DNA of 64,000 bases from Arsenophonus sp046530765 (GTDB taxonomy: Bacteria > Pseudomonadota > Gammaproteobacteria > Enterobacterales > Enterobacteriaceae), in the NCBI GenBank assembly GCA_046530765.1, contig JBHEQS010000006.1:38459-102458 (forward strand), in the 5' to 3' direction. The position numbers and the translations under genes were made by a program. Position 1 is the stretch's first letter. Each line of letters begins with the position of its first letter. Below, piece after piece: positions 20,257 through 32,130 of this stretch. The notes under the pieces are model-generated. The model was not told where the DNA came from, ran no database searches, and saw only the letters and a program-made list of their open reading frames with translations.

Positions 20257-20902
20257 AGAGATTTTTCCATCAAAAATTCTACATGCTGTAAATACATACA
20301 AGATCATACAAATATATTAGAAATAAATAAACGTTGTTATTTGAATTTTATATTCAGAATTACTCAATTTCAAGCTGCAATAAATTTCATTAATATTTTA
20401 TAAATATTAATGAAATTAAACTGATATTGCATAAGATATCTAATTTACTTTAAATTAATTAATTATTCTTTCATTTTTAGATTTTACATAACCATTTAAT
20501 ATAATCTGATAGATAATAAATATTGGCATTATCATTGCATTTCATGAAATAGCAAATAATGCTAATCCACTTAAATATTATGTCGTGCTATATTTATTAT
20601 AATTTATTTTCATGGCATTATTTATGATTTATAGCAAAAATTTGGACATATAATCTAATAAATATATTAATAATCTAATCAAAATAAAAGAAAATAACAG
20701 ATATAAATAATAACAGTGTTATCAATAGCAAATATATAATAAAAGTTTATATGTTATTATGTTTTTTTAAAAGCAATTGAATAATTTATTTTTTTATATA
20801 TACTACAAATATCTTAAATAAATATATCAGTAGTTTCGATAAAATTATAATAGTAAAATGTTATTATTAAAACGCGTAACAATTAATAAATATTTATAAA
20901 AT
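20257..20902. other. cysS-lpxH intergenic region, lost ppiB
   Basis: E. coli has ppiB between cysS and lpxH. Here 0.65 kb remain, about the size of ppiB plus its flanks. One plus-strand piece near 20545-20590 (HEIANNANPLK) faintly resembles the NEANNGLKN region of PpiB; this is suggestive only. A perfect 16-bp hairpin with a 3-base loop occupies 20383-20417. No SD sequence is visible directly in front of lpxH. Confidence 0.4.
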
Positions 20903-21658
20903 ATGTCAATCTTATTTATTGCTGACTTGCATTTAAGCGAAAAAGATCCGACCATTACTGCTCGTTTTTTGCATTTTTTGCGTGAGCAGGCAAGCCAAGC
21001 TAAAGCTTTATATATTTTAGGTGATTTTTTTGATTATTGGATTGGTGACGACGATTGCAACATACTGTATAAATACATAGCTAAAGAACTCAAAAAACTT
21101 CAAAGTAAAGGTGTTGTTTGCTACTTTATTCATGGTAATAGAGATTTTTTAGTTGGTAAAAAATTTGCTCAAGAAAGCGGTATAATCTTATTATCATCTG
21201 AAAAAAAGTTAACTATACATGGTCATGATATACTTATTTTACATGGTGATACACTTTGTACTGATGATATTACATATCAGATTTATCGCAAAAGAGTACA
21301 TCATCAATGGTTACAAAGGCTATTTTTATCGCTTCCATTATCTATAAGGCACTTCATTGTTAAAAAAATTAGCAAAAAAAGTCATTCGTATTCTAAATTA
21401 TTCTCAAAATGTACTATAGATGTTAATACACAAACAGTAATTGAAAAATTTCAAAAATATAAAGTGGATTGGATGATTCATGGGCACACACATAGATCTT
21501 TTGTGTATGAAATTAATCTCAACGGAAAAATACTACATCGAGCAGTACTTGGTTCCTGGCATAAAAAAGGATCAGTTATCAAAATAACGCATAATAATAT
21601 TGAATTAATTAACTTTTTTTTCATTAATATTTTCTATCCAATTTTAATGACTCGATAA
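20903..21658 (+). CDS. lpxH: UDP-2,3-diacylglucosamine hydrolase LpxH
   Basis: Peripheral inner-membrane phosphoesterase that splits UDP-2,3-diacylglucosamine to lipid X and UMP, the fourth step of lipid A synthesis. The 251 residues compare with 240 in E. coli; the excess is a C-terminal hydrophobic tail (INIFYPILMTR). The calcineurin-type metal motifs are all present: ADLH at residues 7-10, GDFFDYWIGDDD near 40-51, GNRD near 80, HGDTLCTDD near 115-123, and HGHTH near 195-200. It is followed by purE after 95 bases, as in E. coli. Presence of lpxH argues that the cell still makes lipid A. Confidence 0.97.
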   Translation: MSILFIADLHLSEKDPTITARFLHFLREQASQAKALYILGDFFDYWIGDDDCNILYKYIAKELKKLQSKGVVCYFIHGNRDFLVGKKFAQESGIILLSSEKKLTIHGHDILILHGDTLCTDDITYQIYRKRVHHQWLQRLFLSLPLSIRHFIVKKISKKSHSYSKLFSKCTIDVNTQTVIEKFQKYKVDWMIHGHTHRSFVYEINLNGKILHRAVLGSWHKKGSVIKITHNNIELINFFFINIFYPILMTR

Positions 21659-21753
21659 AAATTTAGGTAGATACTTTTCTTATTTATTATTCAATAGTAT
21701 TATTTAATATAGTTTTCAATTAGTTAATAATTTAAATTAAGGAATGTAAATTA

Positions 21754-22284
21754 ATGATATCTAAATTTAATAAACAAGAATCATCACATACTAATCCTAA
21801 AATTGCTATATTAATGGGCTCTAAAAGCGATTGGAGCACGATGAGATATGCTGCTGATATGCTCTATGAATTAGAATTATCATATCATGTAGAAATTATT
21901 TCTGCTCATCGTACACCAGATAAACTATTTGCATTTGCCGAACAAGCAAAAGAAAAAGGATTTCAGATTATTATTGCTGGCGCAGGTGGAGCAGCACATT
22001 TGCCAGGAATGCTAGCAGCTAAAACATTAGTTTCTGTTTTTGGTGTCCCTATCGAAACTATCCCTCTTAATGGTATTGATAGCCTTTATTCAATTATTCA
22101 AATGCCAAAGGGTATTCCTGTTGCTACATTTTCAATTGGTAAAGTTGGAGCAGCAAATGCTGCATTATTAGCATCTCAACTGCTTGCTTGTACAGATAAC
22201 AAACTTTACGAACGTTTATCAATTTGGCGCCTAAAACAAACAAATGATGTATTAAGTAATAACGATCCACGCGAGGTAGCATGA
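21754..22284 (+). CDS. purE: N5-carboxyaminoimidazole ribonucleotide mutase
   Basis: Cytoplasmic class I PurE, which converts N5-CAIR to CAIR in de novo purine synthesis. It has 176 residues against 169, the difference being a few extra N-terminal residues. Active-site segments are MGSKSDWSTM, SAHRTPDK (with the catalytic histidine), and GAGGAAHLPGM. An AAGGAA lies about 10 bases before the ATG. The TGA stop overlaps the purK ATG by the ATGA arrangement, so purE and purK form a translationally coupled pair that supplies consecutive reactions. Confidence 0.98.
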   Translation: MISKFNKQESSHTNPKIAILMGSKSDWSTMRYAADMLYELELSYHVEIISAHRTPDKLFAFAEQAKEKGFQIIIAGAGGAAHLPGMLAAKTLVSVFGVPIETIPLNGIDSLYSIIQMPKGIPVATFSIGKVGAANAALLASQLLACTDNKLYERLSIWRLKQTNDVLSNNDPREVA

Positions 22285-23375
22285 AATCAATTTGCGTTAT
22301 TGGTAATGGCCAGCTTGGTCGTATGTTGCGTCAAGCTGGAGAGCCTTTAGGCATTAGAGTTTATCCTATTGGAATTAATGATAAATTAGAGAATATTCCT
22401 TATAAAGATAGCATTATAACCTCTGAAATTGATCACTGGCCAGAAACTCCTATTATATATAAATTAACTAGGCAATCCACATTTATTAATCGTCATATAT
22501 TTCCGAAATTAGTCGACAGATTTTTACAAAAACAACTTTTAGATTCATTGTTGTTAATGACTCCTATCTGGAAACTTCTTAGCAATCAAACGCAATGGGA
22601 AGAATTATTTAGAAAATTAGGTAATCTTGTTATTGTTAAATATCGAACTGGTGGCTATGACGGACGTATGCAGTGGAGAATAACACCTAACAATTTATCA
22701 GTGCTGCCTATTGAAATTTATGGCAAAGCGATTGTTGAAAAATCTATTCCATTTTCAGTGGAAGTTTCACTTATTGGTGCGCGTAATATAAACGGACAAT
22801 GTGTTTTTTACCCGTTAACATATAATCTACATCAAGATCGTATGTTGCGAGCAACTATTGTTTTTTCTGAGCCAGATAAAAAATTGCAAACTCAAGCAGA
22901 ATTTATGTTGTCGACAATTATGGCAAGATTAAGTTATATTGGAGTAATGGCAATGGAATGTTTTGTATTAAATAATAATCTATTAATTAATGAATTATCA
23001 CCACGCGTTCATAATAGTGGACATTGGACACAAAACGGTGCCTCTATTAGTCAGTTTGAGTTACATTTAAGATCTATTTTAAATTTACCAATTCATAGGC
23101 CAAATATAGAGACTACTACAATAATGATTAATTTGATAGGTACTGAACTAAACACAGAATGGCTTTCATTGCCTTCGGTACATTTGCATTGGTATGAAAA
23201 AGATATTCGTCCAGATAGAAAAGTAGGTCATCTAAATTTATGTAGTAATAATTGGCAAATTATAAATAATTCTCTAAATGATATACAAAACTTACTTCCC
23301 AATAAATATGTTGATACTATTGAATGGTTAAAGAAAAAAATAATATTTTATAACACGAAATCATTATTAAAATAA
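22281..23375 (+). CDS. purK: N5-carboxyaminoimidazole ribonucleotide synthase
   Basis: ATP-grasp enzyme that joins bicarbonate to AIR using ATP, giving N5-CAIR for PurE. It has 364 residues against 355. The N-terminal GNGQLGRML nucleotide-binding loop, the central YRTGGYDGR loop, and the ATP-grasp INELSPRVHNSGHWTQNG segment are all present. A small change is VEKSIPFSVEVSL where E. coli has VEQGINFSGEVSL. The C-terminal end is lysine-rich and slightly longer. It overlaps purE by 4 bases. Retention of purEK suggests that de novo purine synthesis persists, if the other pur genes are kept elsewhere. Confidence 0.97.
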   Translation: MKSICVIGNGQLGRMLRQAGEPLGIRVYPIGINDKLENIPYKDSIITSEIDHWPETPIIYKLTRQSTFINRHIFPKLVDRFLQKQLLDSLLLMTPIWKLLSNQTQWEELFRKLGNLVIVKYRTGGYDGRMQWRITPNNLSVLPIEIYGKAIVEKSIPFSVEVSLIGARNINGQCVFYPLTYNLHQDRMLRATIVFSEPDKKLQTQAEFMLSTIMARLSYIGVMAMECFVLNNNLLINELSPRVHNSGHWTQNGASISQFELHLRSILNLPIHRPNIETTTIMINLIGTELNTEWLSLPSVHLHWYEKDIRPDRKVGHLNLCSNNWQIINNSLNDIQNLLPNKYVDTIEWLKKKIIFYNTKSLLK

Positions 23376-24454
23376 ATAACTATCATTTAAATTCATATAT
23401 TGTATAATTATTGTTAATATTAATAATTTTACTTTGCTTGTTGTGTAATTACCTACATTTTAATAAATTTAATTGCTAATTGAAATAGTTTAGTCTTTTT
23501 GATTTCAATATTGAGTTAAGATTGTGTTAACAGGTGTCTTAAAAATAAGATATTAAGTTTAATTATATATAAATTTAACCATAAATACTTTTATTTTCTA
23601 TTTATTTTATAAAAGAAATTTATATTACTAACAATATTGCAATTACTTGTATAATTTTTTTATTATATTTTATGTAATGACTACTTTTCTATCATACTCT
23701 ATAATATTCATTTTACTATCTCATTAACTAGCCATGAATTTTAAATATAAAAATAATTATTAATAAGTTAATATAATAATTTTGATAAAAATATATAAAA
23801 TTAAAAACGAATCTAGAAATCAGATTTCTACATAACTATATTTTATATTATTATAATTTTTATATAGGTTATTTCTTTAAGACGTAATTATCATCAATAT
23901 TTTTCTGTATATATTACATGCAATGATTTAGTGAAAATATTTCTATAAATTATTTAAATGTAAATAATTTTATCATAACTATCTATAGGATTGTTACATC
24001 TTTTATTTTGATACGTTAAAATAAAATAAATATTAATTGTATTTCGAGGATATTTATTGTTGCGATCAATTTTATTTATTTTTTATGTAATATCATCTAT
24101 AAGATGATATTTCTGATTTCAAGTGTTTAATTTACATATACTTTATAATAGGTTTGTACATAGAACTTTTTTTTGTAATGAATTTGACATATATTTGTGC
24201 TTATTTGCGTTATTTTTTTCAAGATAATAAGAAATTATAAAATTGATTTTGCTATTATTTTTTCAAATAATTAATATTTATATTTTATTATTTTATAATC
24301 AATTACTATTATATTATAATTAAATAATTAATATAAGAAATACATAATAGTTATATATTATAATTTTAAATATTATTAATTTATCAGAATGTTTATTAGC
24401 AATAATAATAAATGTTAATATCTAGTATTAATAATTTTATTTAAACTGAGAACT
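23376..24454. other. purK-ybbO spacer
   Basis: About 1.1 kb without a readable gene. A perfect 10-bp hairpin with a 3-base loop lies at 24089-24111. The last 150 bases presumably contain the ybbO promoter, but no distinct element stands out from the AT background. Confidence 0.5.
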
Positions 24455-25222
24455 ATGAAAAAAGTAATTTTTATTACAGGCACTTCTAGTGGTATAGGAT
24501 TGTGCGCAGCAAAAATTTTATTAACAAAAGGTTATCGGATATTAGCCGGTTGTAGAAAAGAAGTAGACTTAAATGGTATGAAAGCACTAGGATTTGAACC
24601 AATTAAAATTGACATGGATAATTCAGAAAGTGTAAATCAAGCCGCCAAACATGTTATTGAATTAACTAACGGAAAACTATATGCTTTATTTAACAATGCA
24701 GGTTATGGTGTCTATGGTTCACTTAATACCATTAGTCGAGAACAACTAGAACAGCAGTTTTCTACTAATTTTTTTAGTGTTCATCAGATTACTAGATTAT
24801 TACTACCGGCTATGCTTCCACATAATGAGGGTCGCATTATTCAAACTAGTTCTGTTTTGGGGATTGTTTCATTTCCTAATCGCGGAGCCTACGCAGCCAG
24901 TAAGCATGCTTTAGAGGCATGGTCAGATACCCTTCGTCTTGAATTAAGTGGATCTGGTGTAAAAGTTTGCATTATCGAACCTGGACCAATTAAGACAAAT
25001 TTTACTAATAATGTTAAGCAAACAAACAAAAATAATTTAATTAAAAATCCAATTGTAGCTGCAAGGTTAGCATTAACTCCAGAACACGTTGTAAAACGAT
25101 TAATTCATGCACTAGAAAGCCCAAAACCTAAAATTAGATACCCTGTAACATTATTGACCTATATAATTACATTCATGAAACGATTATTGCCTGATCGATT
25201 GATGGATAAATTTTTAAGATAA
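24455..25222 (+). CDS. ybbO: Short-chain dehydrogenase/reductase YbbO
   Basis: NAD(P)-dependent oxidoreductase of the classical SDR family. E. coli YbbO acts as an NADP-dependent aldehyde reductase on medium- to long-chain aldehydes; the same substrate here is inferred from orthology. The 255 residues align end to end with YbbO. Residues 7-14 are the TGxxxGIG cofactor loop (TGTSSGIG), followed by NNAG near residue 82-85, the catalytic serine in QTSSVLG, and the YxxxK pair in YAASK. Further YbbO-like stretches are GYRILAGCRK, EAWSDTLRLEL, CIIEPGPIKTNFT and RLLPDRLMDK. The neighbouring ybbN and tesA of E. coli are absent. Confidence 0.93.
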   Translation: MKKVIFITGTSSGIGLCAAKILLTKGYRILAGCRKEVDLNGMKALGFEPIKIDMDNSESVNQAAKHVIELTNGKLYALFNNAGYGVYGSLNTISREQLEQQFSTNFFSVHQITRLLLPAMLPHNEGRIIQTSSVLGIVSFPNRGAYAASKHALEAWSDTLRLELSGSGVKVCIIEPGPIKTNFTNNVKQTNKNNLIKNPIVAARLALTPEHVVKRLIHALESPKPKIRYPVTLLTYIITFMKRLLPDRLMDKFLR

Positions 25223-27456
25223 AAAATATTTTTTATACTAAATAATTAATTTTAACTTTATTTTAAATAATAATATTAAAATTTAATTTTTTGTAAAAAA
25301 TATTTCAAAATAATTTAATTTATAAAATAAACGTTTAATTTAAAATCTTATCTGAAATATTTGATAAATTGCTTAGTAAGTTAATAAATTCATACTATCA
25401 AAAGTTAATGTAATAGATAAAATCATTATATATTAATTTTGATCAAAAATGATTTTAAGCTTTAATTTCATGTTGAAGGTAACTTATTAATTTCTTTTAC
25501 TAAAATAAACTTTAAAATTATATAACTTGAATGTTTATTTACTTTTCTTTCCAAACTACAGAATAATTAAAAATTGTTAAATAAATTTTATAATAAGAGA
25601 AATGTAATTATTTATTATTTCAAATAGTAATGAATTAATTATAATTATCTAAATTATAGAATTCAAATAACTTATTTATATAAATTAATCTAATTAAGAA
25701 ATGTAATGATAGAAAATTAAATATAACTAATTCCTAAATATCAAGATAGGCATTATTAATGTTTGTTAGCATAAATTGAATAATAAAAGATATATGATAT
25801 ATGAAAAGTTAGGCAACATGCTATATAATAGCTGATAGATGAAAAGTATTAAATTAATCGTACAATCAACTTTTAAGTATAATATTTCAAATATATACAT
25901 AATGATAATAAACGGTTTTTTGAAACAAATCATTATATATATTTAATATGCTTTTAAATTTAGTTATGCTTTTGTAGTTATTTCATTATTATATTTATTT
26001 ATAATTTTGTTAAAAATAAGAAAGTAAGGTACGATAAATTTATTTCTTTTTTTGTGTCTAAACTTACTGGTTATTACAATTTTATACAAATAAAAATTAT
26101 AATAACAGTAAGTTTATTATCTATTAAAAAATTTAGTCGTTATCTATTCTCGTACTATATTTAATTTATATTTCATTTTAAATAAAATAAAATGAAATAT
26201 AAATTAATTTACAAATTTTATGATATTACACAATAAAAATTACTTTTAAATATAACACAAATGTAACTATTTATAATTGTTTTTATTTAAATAATTACTA
26301 TATTGTACATTTACAATCAATTAAATAATTTCAATTAATACAATTAATATAATTAATATAAGCGTAAAGAATATTTATAATTCTATTGTATTTCATGGAA
26401 TTATAAAAATATACTTTTAATAAATGTTGTTAATGTTCGTTTATTAAACATTATCGATAAGATAATTAATATCTATAGAATTAAAAACAACTCATAAGAA
26501 TCGTAAATTTAAAATTTTGTAAAAATTAAATAATATTACAATTATTTAAATAAAATTAGAAGAAATTTGCTGATCTATTATAAAATAAAACAAAAAAAGT
26601 GATATATCATATTAGTTAATTTAAAGTTAAATATCACATAAGTACTGTATTTAAAATTGTTAGAGTAAATCTTATAAAAGTTAAATTAATTTTTATATGT
26701 CTTCATTGGTAGCACTAACTATTAATTAATGTAATAAACTAATTGTAATACAAAATATATTTATGTATAACGAACAATATTAAATATAGATAATAGTAAA
26801 ATAAATTATTATTTTTTAAAAAATCTTATTTAATTAAAATTATTTATATAATAAGCAAATTATTTTAAGAAAACTAAAAGTTTAAATAAAGTGGTTTATA
26901 TAGATCAACAAAGAATTGTATAATTATTATACTTTTCTATTTATTTTATATATTAGATTATTTAACATTTTATGACATACCAAAATAAATTAGAGTATAT
27001 TAAATCTAATTAAAAATAATTAATTATAATAAAATATAAAATAATGTTTAAGATATAATAAAATAATTTAAGTATATTACACAAATATACATAAAAATAA
27101 AAGTATTAGTATTATACTATAACTTATTTTACTTATCTTTTAATTTTGTTTATGCGTATTTATTTTTTATTAGATTAATAGATGAGAATTCAATCGAATT
27201 TAACTTGATTTTATTCTATTTATCATGATTAATTATTTTTAATAAAAATATTTTACTTATGCTAAAGTAGATATGTAGGTCTTATTACAACAAATGAATA
27301 TAAATATTAATGATACAGATATCAATATTAGCTTTAGTATAGATAAATAAATGTAATTCATTATTCTTATTTAAAGAAGTTACTACAAATATAATTGTAT
27401 ATTTTTTTTAAAATAACTATAAGTGTACAAAAAAAGATTACAAAAATATACTTATT
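25223..27456. other. ybbO-lysO spacer
   Basis: Two kilobases of very AT-rich DNA between convergent genes. The ybbO stop codon is followed by an 18-bp A/T palindrome (25219-25236). A perfect hairpin with 20-bp arms and a 7-base loop spans 26161-26207. No remnant could be aligned to a known gene. Confidence 0.5.
26161..26207. repeat. Perfect 20-bp inverted repeat, 7-base loop
   Basis: Arms 26161-26180 and 26188-26207 are exact reverse complements (core ATATTTCATTTTA). It lies mid-spacer, about 1 kb from the nearest gene. Its length and perfection in otherwise decaying DNA are notable. Confidence 0.95.
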
Positions 27457-28359
27457 CTATTGTGTGAAGATGGCAATTAATAACGGAGTCAATAGGCTTA
27501 GTACAAAACCATGTATAATAGCAGCAGGAACAATAGATGTTCCTGCATTACGTTCTAATATTAGTAGCGTAAAATCCATAGATGTTGAACCGCAGATTCC
27601 TAATGAAATAGAACGAAATTGATTGATAATAATTGGAATAATAATAATAGCCACTAATTCGCGTATTAAATCATTAAAGAAAGCAATGCTACCAATAATA
27701 GGCCCATAAACTTCAGTAAGTAGTATACCTGTTAAAGAATACCAACCGTAACCTGCTGAAATAGCTAATCCAACCTTAATTGGTAGACCTAATAAAAATG
27801 CAGCTAAAATACCACCAAATAGAGCGCTGGTGGCAACAATTATAGCAATTATTGTACCTCTTAAATTAATTAAAACTTGCCGAATATTTATTCCACTATT
27901 ACGAAGATGACAACCAATTAATAATAATAAACAAATAAGCGCAACTTCATTTCCATATTTAACATTAGATAAAAATGGCAATTTTATTAATCCTATCAAA
28001 AAACCTAATATTAATGCACTAAATTGTGGTAGTAGACTGAAAATTACTTTTAATCTAGGTAGTTGTTTATTTGTTTCGCATTTAATATTTTTCCATGGAA
28101 AAAATTTATCCAACAAAAATAAAGCAATGACGTTAGATGTAAATGTGAAACAAAAAAAAATTATTGCATAAATAAAAATTGAAGAAAAATGAGTGTTAAT
28201 ATTATCTAATAGCGATAGCGTAATACCCATTAAAAATAAAATAATGTAAAGCATTGATCTTAAGAGACAATGAATAATATTTAAGATTTTTTTATTATTA
28301 AAATAAAATAAATAGCCTAATGTTAACGGTAAAAGAATGATAAGTAGTCTTGAATACAT
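27457..28359 (-). CDS. lysO: Lysine exporter LysO
   Basis: Inner-membrane L-lysine exporter (YbjE family, DUF340). It has 300 residues against 299 in E. coli, with about eight hydrophobic helices. Conserved landmarks are LFLMGITLSLLDN near residue 40, LLLIGCHLRNSGI near residue 148, GYGWYSLTGILLTEVYGPIIGS near residue 200, and GICGSTSMDFTL near residue 253, which also marks this family's signature. The ATG at 28359 has AAGGA 6-7 bases upstream. It lies beside ybbO here, whereas in E. coli it is close to infA, so a local rearrangement has occurred. Export of lysine would be interesting in a symbiont that feeds a host, but direction of benefit is inference. Confidence 0.95.
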   Translation of the reverse strand: MYSRLLIILLPLTLGYLFYFNNKKILNIIHCLLRSMLYIILFLMGITLSLLDNINTHFSSIFIYAIIFFCFTFTSNVIALFLLDKFFPWKNIKCETNKQLPRLKVIFSLLPQFSALILGFLIGLIKLPFLSNVKYGNEVALICLLLLIGCHLRNSGINIRQVLINLRGTIIAIIVATSALFGGILAAFLLGLPIKVGLAISAGYGWYSLTGILLTEVYGPIIGSIAFFNDLIRELVAIIIIPIIINQFRSISLGICGSTSMDFTLLILERNAGTSIVPAAIIHGFVLSLLTPLLIAIFTQ

Positions 28360-29627
28360 GGCCCATCCTTATTGCAGTTAAGATTTTTATAAAGTTTATT
28401 TTGTAGAAAATATAAAAAGATAGATAAAATAATAATAAATATTTTATAATAGACTTCAAGTATGTACAACAATACAAATTAATACTTAATTGCAATTCAT
28501 TTCTTTAAAAATTATATGTTTATAATAAATATAAATTTTGATTAAACAATATTTGGTAAGTCAATATTTATAATATAACTTATAGTCTATTATTATATTA
28601 TTATATTATTATACATTAATATAATAATATTAATTTATATTAAATTAATAATATAAAATAATTTTAATTTTTTTTATGAAACTATAAAAATAATAGTATT
28701 GTTTTACATAACAATATTTTATATAAATAAAATAATAAGTTAATTTAAAATAATAACAATAAATGTGTTGAATTTTTTTATTATCTATTATTTAAATATA
28801 AATATATTTTTATATTTTTATATTTTTATAGACACAAAATTTTAGTAGTATACTAGATATAAAATATTTAGATATAAAATATTTATTAAATTTTTTATTT
28901 ACTTTAACTAATTAGAATGTGAATTAGTTAAAACAATCATCAAAATTATTCTAAAACAAGAGATGGCAACATATTAAATAAAATATTACTTATTAATACT
29001 TCTATTAAATTAATATATCACAAATAATGTTTGATATAGAACAGTTGAATAATATGATTATATCTTCTGCTAATTATTGAGTTTATAAAAAAATAACATA
29101 CTAATTTTTTTAAAAAAAACAACAATAAGCGATTGTTATGCACAAAAAAAATTACTTATATTATTCATTATTATTTCATTTCTTGTTAAAAATTTGTTTC
29201 TATTTTTATAAAAAATTTATAATAGTTTAGATTATTTAAAATTAAATATTTCAAGTAATAATTAATTTTAAAATGCTTGCAAAATAAGTTTTAATAAACA
29301 TTAAAGAAAGAAACAACTATAAATTTTTATTTATATAAACAATTTATTGTAAAATAAGTAATTTACTAAACATTTTTTAAAAAAAAATCAAATAGTGAAT
29401 ATATTAAATTGTAAATTGATATCATCAATGCATTTAAAATAAAATATTATTAACTAATAATTATTTTTTCATTTAAATATAAATGCTTTATATTTAAATG
29501 AAGTTATGATATTTAATATTATTTTGTTAAATACTATAAAACGACAAATGATAATTAAATTGATATTCTATAAAAAAATTAATAAATTTAGTTTATTTCT
29601 GATACGTGTAATGATGATTTGCTAAGC

Positions 29628-29671
29628 TTATAAATTAATTTTGTAATATTTATTACAAAATTAATTTATAA
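29628..29671. repeat. Near-perfect palindrome with 21-bp arms
   Basis: Arms 29628-29648 and 29651-29671 are exact reverse complements separated by two bases (inner sequence TTTTGTAATA). It is one of the two longest arms in the window and lies in the lowest-GC part, more than 1.2 kb from any gene. Confidence 0.95.
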
Positions 29672-31415
29672 ATTCTATTTAATATAGTGATTTTAGTAAA
29701 TTACAAGAATAGTTTTATGTTAATTAACAGTTTATAAGTAAAGTATTTTTCATTGTAGAATTAAGTAAAATATACATGTTATTATATATTTATTTAAACT
29801 TATTTATTATATCTTATAGAAGATATAATAAATACTTTGTTGATAAGTTATAAAATAACTCATAAATATAATACTAATATAATTAAGTGAATAAATTTTA
29901 GTAAAAAATAACTGGCTCTATATTTATTAATAATTAAATTATAAATTAAAAGTCATTAATAATATTTTGCTTAAAATAAAACCAAATTTACATTAAAACT
30001 GGTTTTTTATCTTTATGTAGAGATTATTGTATTGCATTATGTTTATAGTTTTGCGATAGAATAACAAAAGAAATTTAGCATTAGTGTTGAATGACAATAA
30101 TTTAAAGTATTCAATTCAAAAATATTTATTCAGATATAATTAACCAATTATATTTAAGTAAGATGGATATTATTTCTTTTAAATTAAATTATTAAACTAT
30201 TATTTACTTATTAATTAAATACTTTTGGAATAAAATAGATAGTGTGTTATGTGCCAAACATCACTAAACAATTTATATAAAATAAATATCTTTTAATAAA
30301 TAATTAGATAATTATAACAGCCGTTAGATAACTTATACATATAATTATACATAAAAGAAGCATAAATAATTTATGCTAATGTCAATACATTAAAAAAAAT
30401 CTATTATTTAAATATCAAATTTGCAATGCAACTAAATTTATTAATATTGATCTAAATAATTTTATTATATATCGCACAAATGATAGCTACTACTATATAA
30501 TTTATATATTATTATTGATTATTTCGATAATAAAATTTCTTATATAATCTTATATAATAGTCTATAAAAATTCATGAAATACATATAATTAAAATATTAA
30601 TCTTAATTAAAGCAATAACACTTTTAAATGATTATCTTGCAATGATTTTGTTAAATAATTTAAAAATCATATAAGTTTTATTAGCAATCAGTAAAATAAT
30701 ATGATGTTATAGATACTTATCTACTAAGAAATTTATATATTATTTATTCTATTCAGATAATATATATAGGTATTGAAAAACTTTAACTTTTAATAAATTA
30801 TTATCGCTTAATTTTAATTATATAAATTTATCATTAAAATAATATCTTATTATATATTAAATAGAATTTAATATATTATGTATTTTTAATCAATTTAAAA
30901 AATATTAACAAATAAAGCAATTCTTTTCCGTCAACTCTGTTGAAATATTAAATAATATTACATAAGTCAATATTTTTACTATAATTCTGATTATTTAATT
31001 TTCTAACGTTAAAAATATTATTCACTAATAACGTGCTTATTACATTGTAAGTAATACATTCAAGTTTTATGACATCAGTATGTAAAAGCCTTAAATTATT
31101 ATTTATATATTAATAATAGAATAAATAGATATGTATATTAGAATTGCTATGATTAAACCATGATTAATATTATTATCATGGTTAGTTATAATAAAAGGAA
31201 GTTGATAACTTAATATTAATTATAATATGTATATTACTTAAGTATGATATTAATGATATTAATGAACAAGAAGTAATGTTAATTACTGAAGATATAGTAA
31301 TATAAATATATATTATCACCGAGTATTTAATACTGTATTGATACATTATCTTTAACCAATTAATCACTGTTTTATATTAATCAATTGACAGTATTCTTTA
31401 TATTATTAATAATTG

Positions 31416-31421
31416 TATAAT
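31416..31421 (+). promoter_or_regulatory. Promoter -10 element of tRNA-Ala
   Basis: A consensus TATAAT ends 11 bases before the mature tRNA, placing transcription start just in front of it. A consensus TTGACA occurs at 31385-31390, but the gap of 25 bases to the -10 element is too long for normal sigma-70 spacing, so the true -35 may be a poorer hexamer near 31393-31398. Confidence 0.5.
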
Positions 31422-31432
31422 TAAATTTTGCA

Positions 31433-31505
31433 GGGGCTATAGCTCAGCAGGGAGAGCGCTTGCATGGCATGTAAGAGGTCAGCGGTTCGATCCCGCTTAG
31501 CTCCA
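31433..31505 (+). tRNA. alaX/alaW-like: tRNA-Ala (anticodon GGC)
   Basis: The 73-base cloverleaf is nearly identical to E. coli tRNA-Ala(GGC). The acceptor stem GGGGCTA/TAGCTCC keeps the G3-U70 wobble pair that identifies alanine tRNAs. The D arm reads TAGCTCAGCAGGGAGAGC, the anticodon loop ATGGCAT has GGC in the centre, and the T arm is GCGGTTCGATCCCGC. One anticodon-stem pair has changed from G-C to G-U. The discriminator A at 31505 is followed by TTA, so the CCA end is not encoded, unlike in E. coli, and must be added by the CCA-adding enzyme. Its position ahead of ligA agrees with the alaWX region of E. coli. Confidence 0.98.
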
Positions 31506-32130
31506 TTAAACTTAAAATTCCAAACAAATATATCTAATAAATAACAAAATATTGTTTTTTTGTGGAAATAACAGATTTATTATTTTACTTCTAATTTAGT
31601 TTTCATCAAAAAAATGATTCTATCTCTCTCTTATGAGAATAGAATTAAATATACTTTTATTAATCCAATTATAATTTCTTATTTTTATTATTTAAAACAA
31701 TACAAATTTCAAAAAAAAGATAGTAAAAAGCTTATTTTTCGTTTAATCTTAAAATATTAATTGTTAAATTAAATTTTATTTGTGTAAAACTAGTTATTAA
31801 CAAAAAATATGTTTTACAAAACTATCTGTTGTTTAATGTAGATCTTGTATCTATAATTAATGAGAATAAGCAAATTCTCAATAGAGAAGATATTTTATAA
31901 TATTGATGCCGAGATTGATATTGTACATCTTACTTTATATGTATTTATTTATATGTATTTATTGAAAATAATTTCATAAGTATTTTAAAAAAAATTGTAT
32001 AATATTTAAAATATTAAATATCTATAAAACATATAAATCAATATGAATTTTTATAAAAAATCAACAATATATTAATAATAAAAAAACATAATAATCGCAA
32101 ATAATTTAAGATTAATTTAATTTTATATAC

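Larger units (their letters stand above)
28360..31432. other. Extremely AT-rich spacer with several palindromes
   Basis: Three kilobases with no gene. By hand count only about 7% of bases 28561-28740 are G or C. It carries an AGATATAAAATATTT direct repeat around 28854-28883 and three perfect inverted repeats: 29469-29503 (16-bp arms, 3-base loop), 29628-29671 (21-bp arms, 2-base loop), and 29801-29834 (15-bp arms, 4-base loop). A 61-codon frame at 31182-31367 has no recognisable feature. Confidence 0.6.

Noticed and set aside
20545..20590. Possible ppiB remnant (HEIANNANPLK)
   Set aside because: Similarity to NEANNGLKN is too short in AT-rich DNA to annotate; mentioned only as a hint in the spacer entry.
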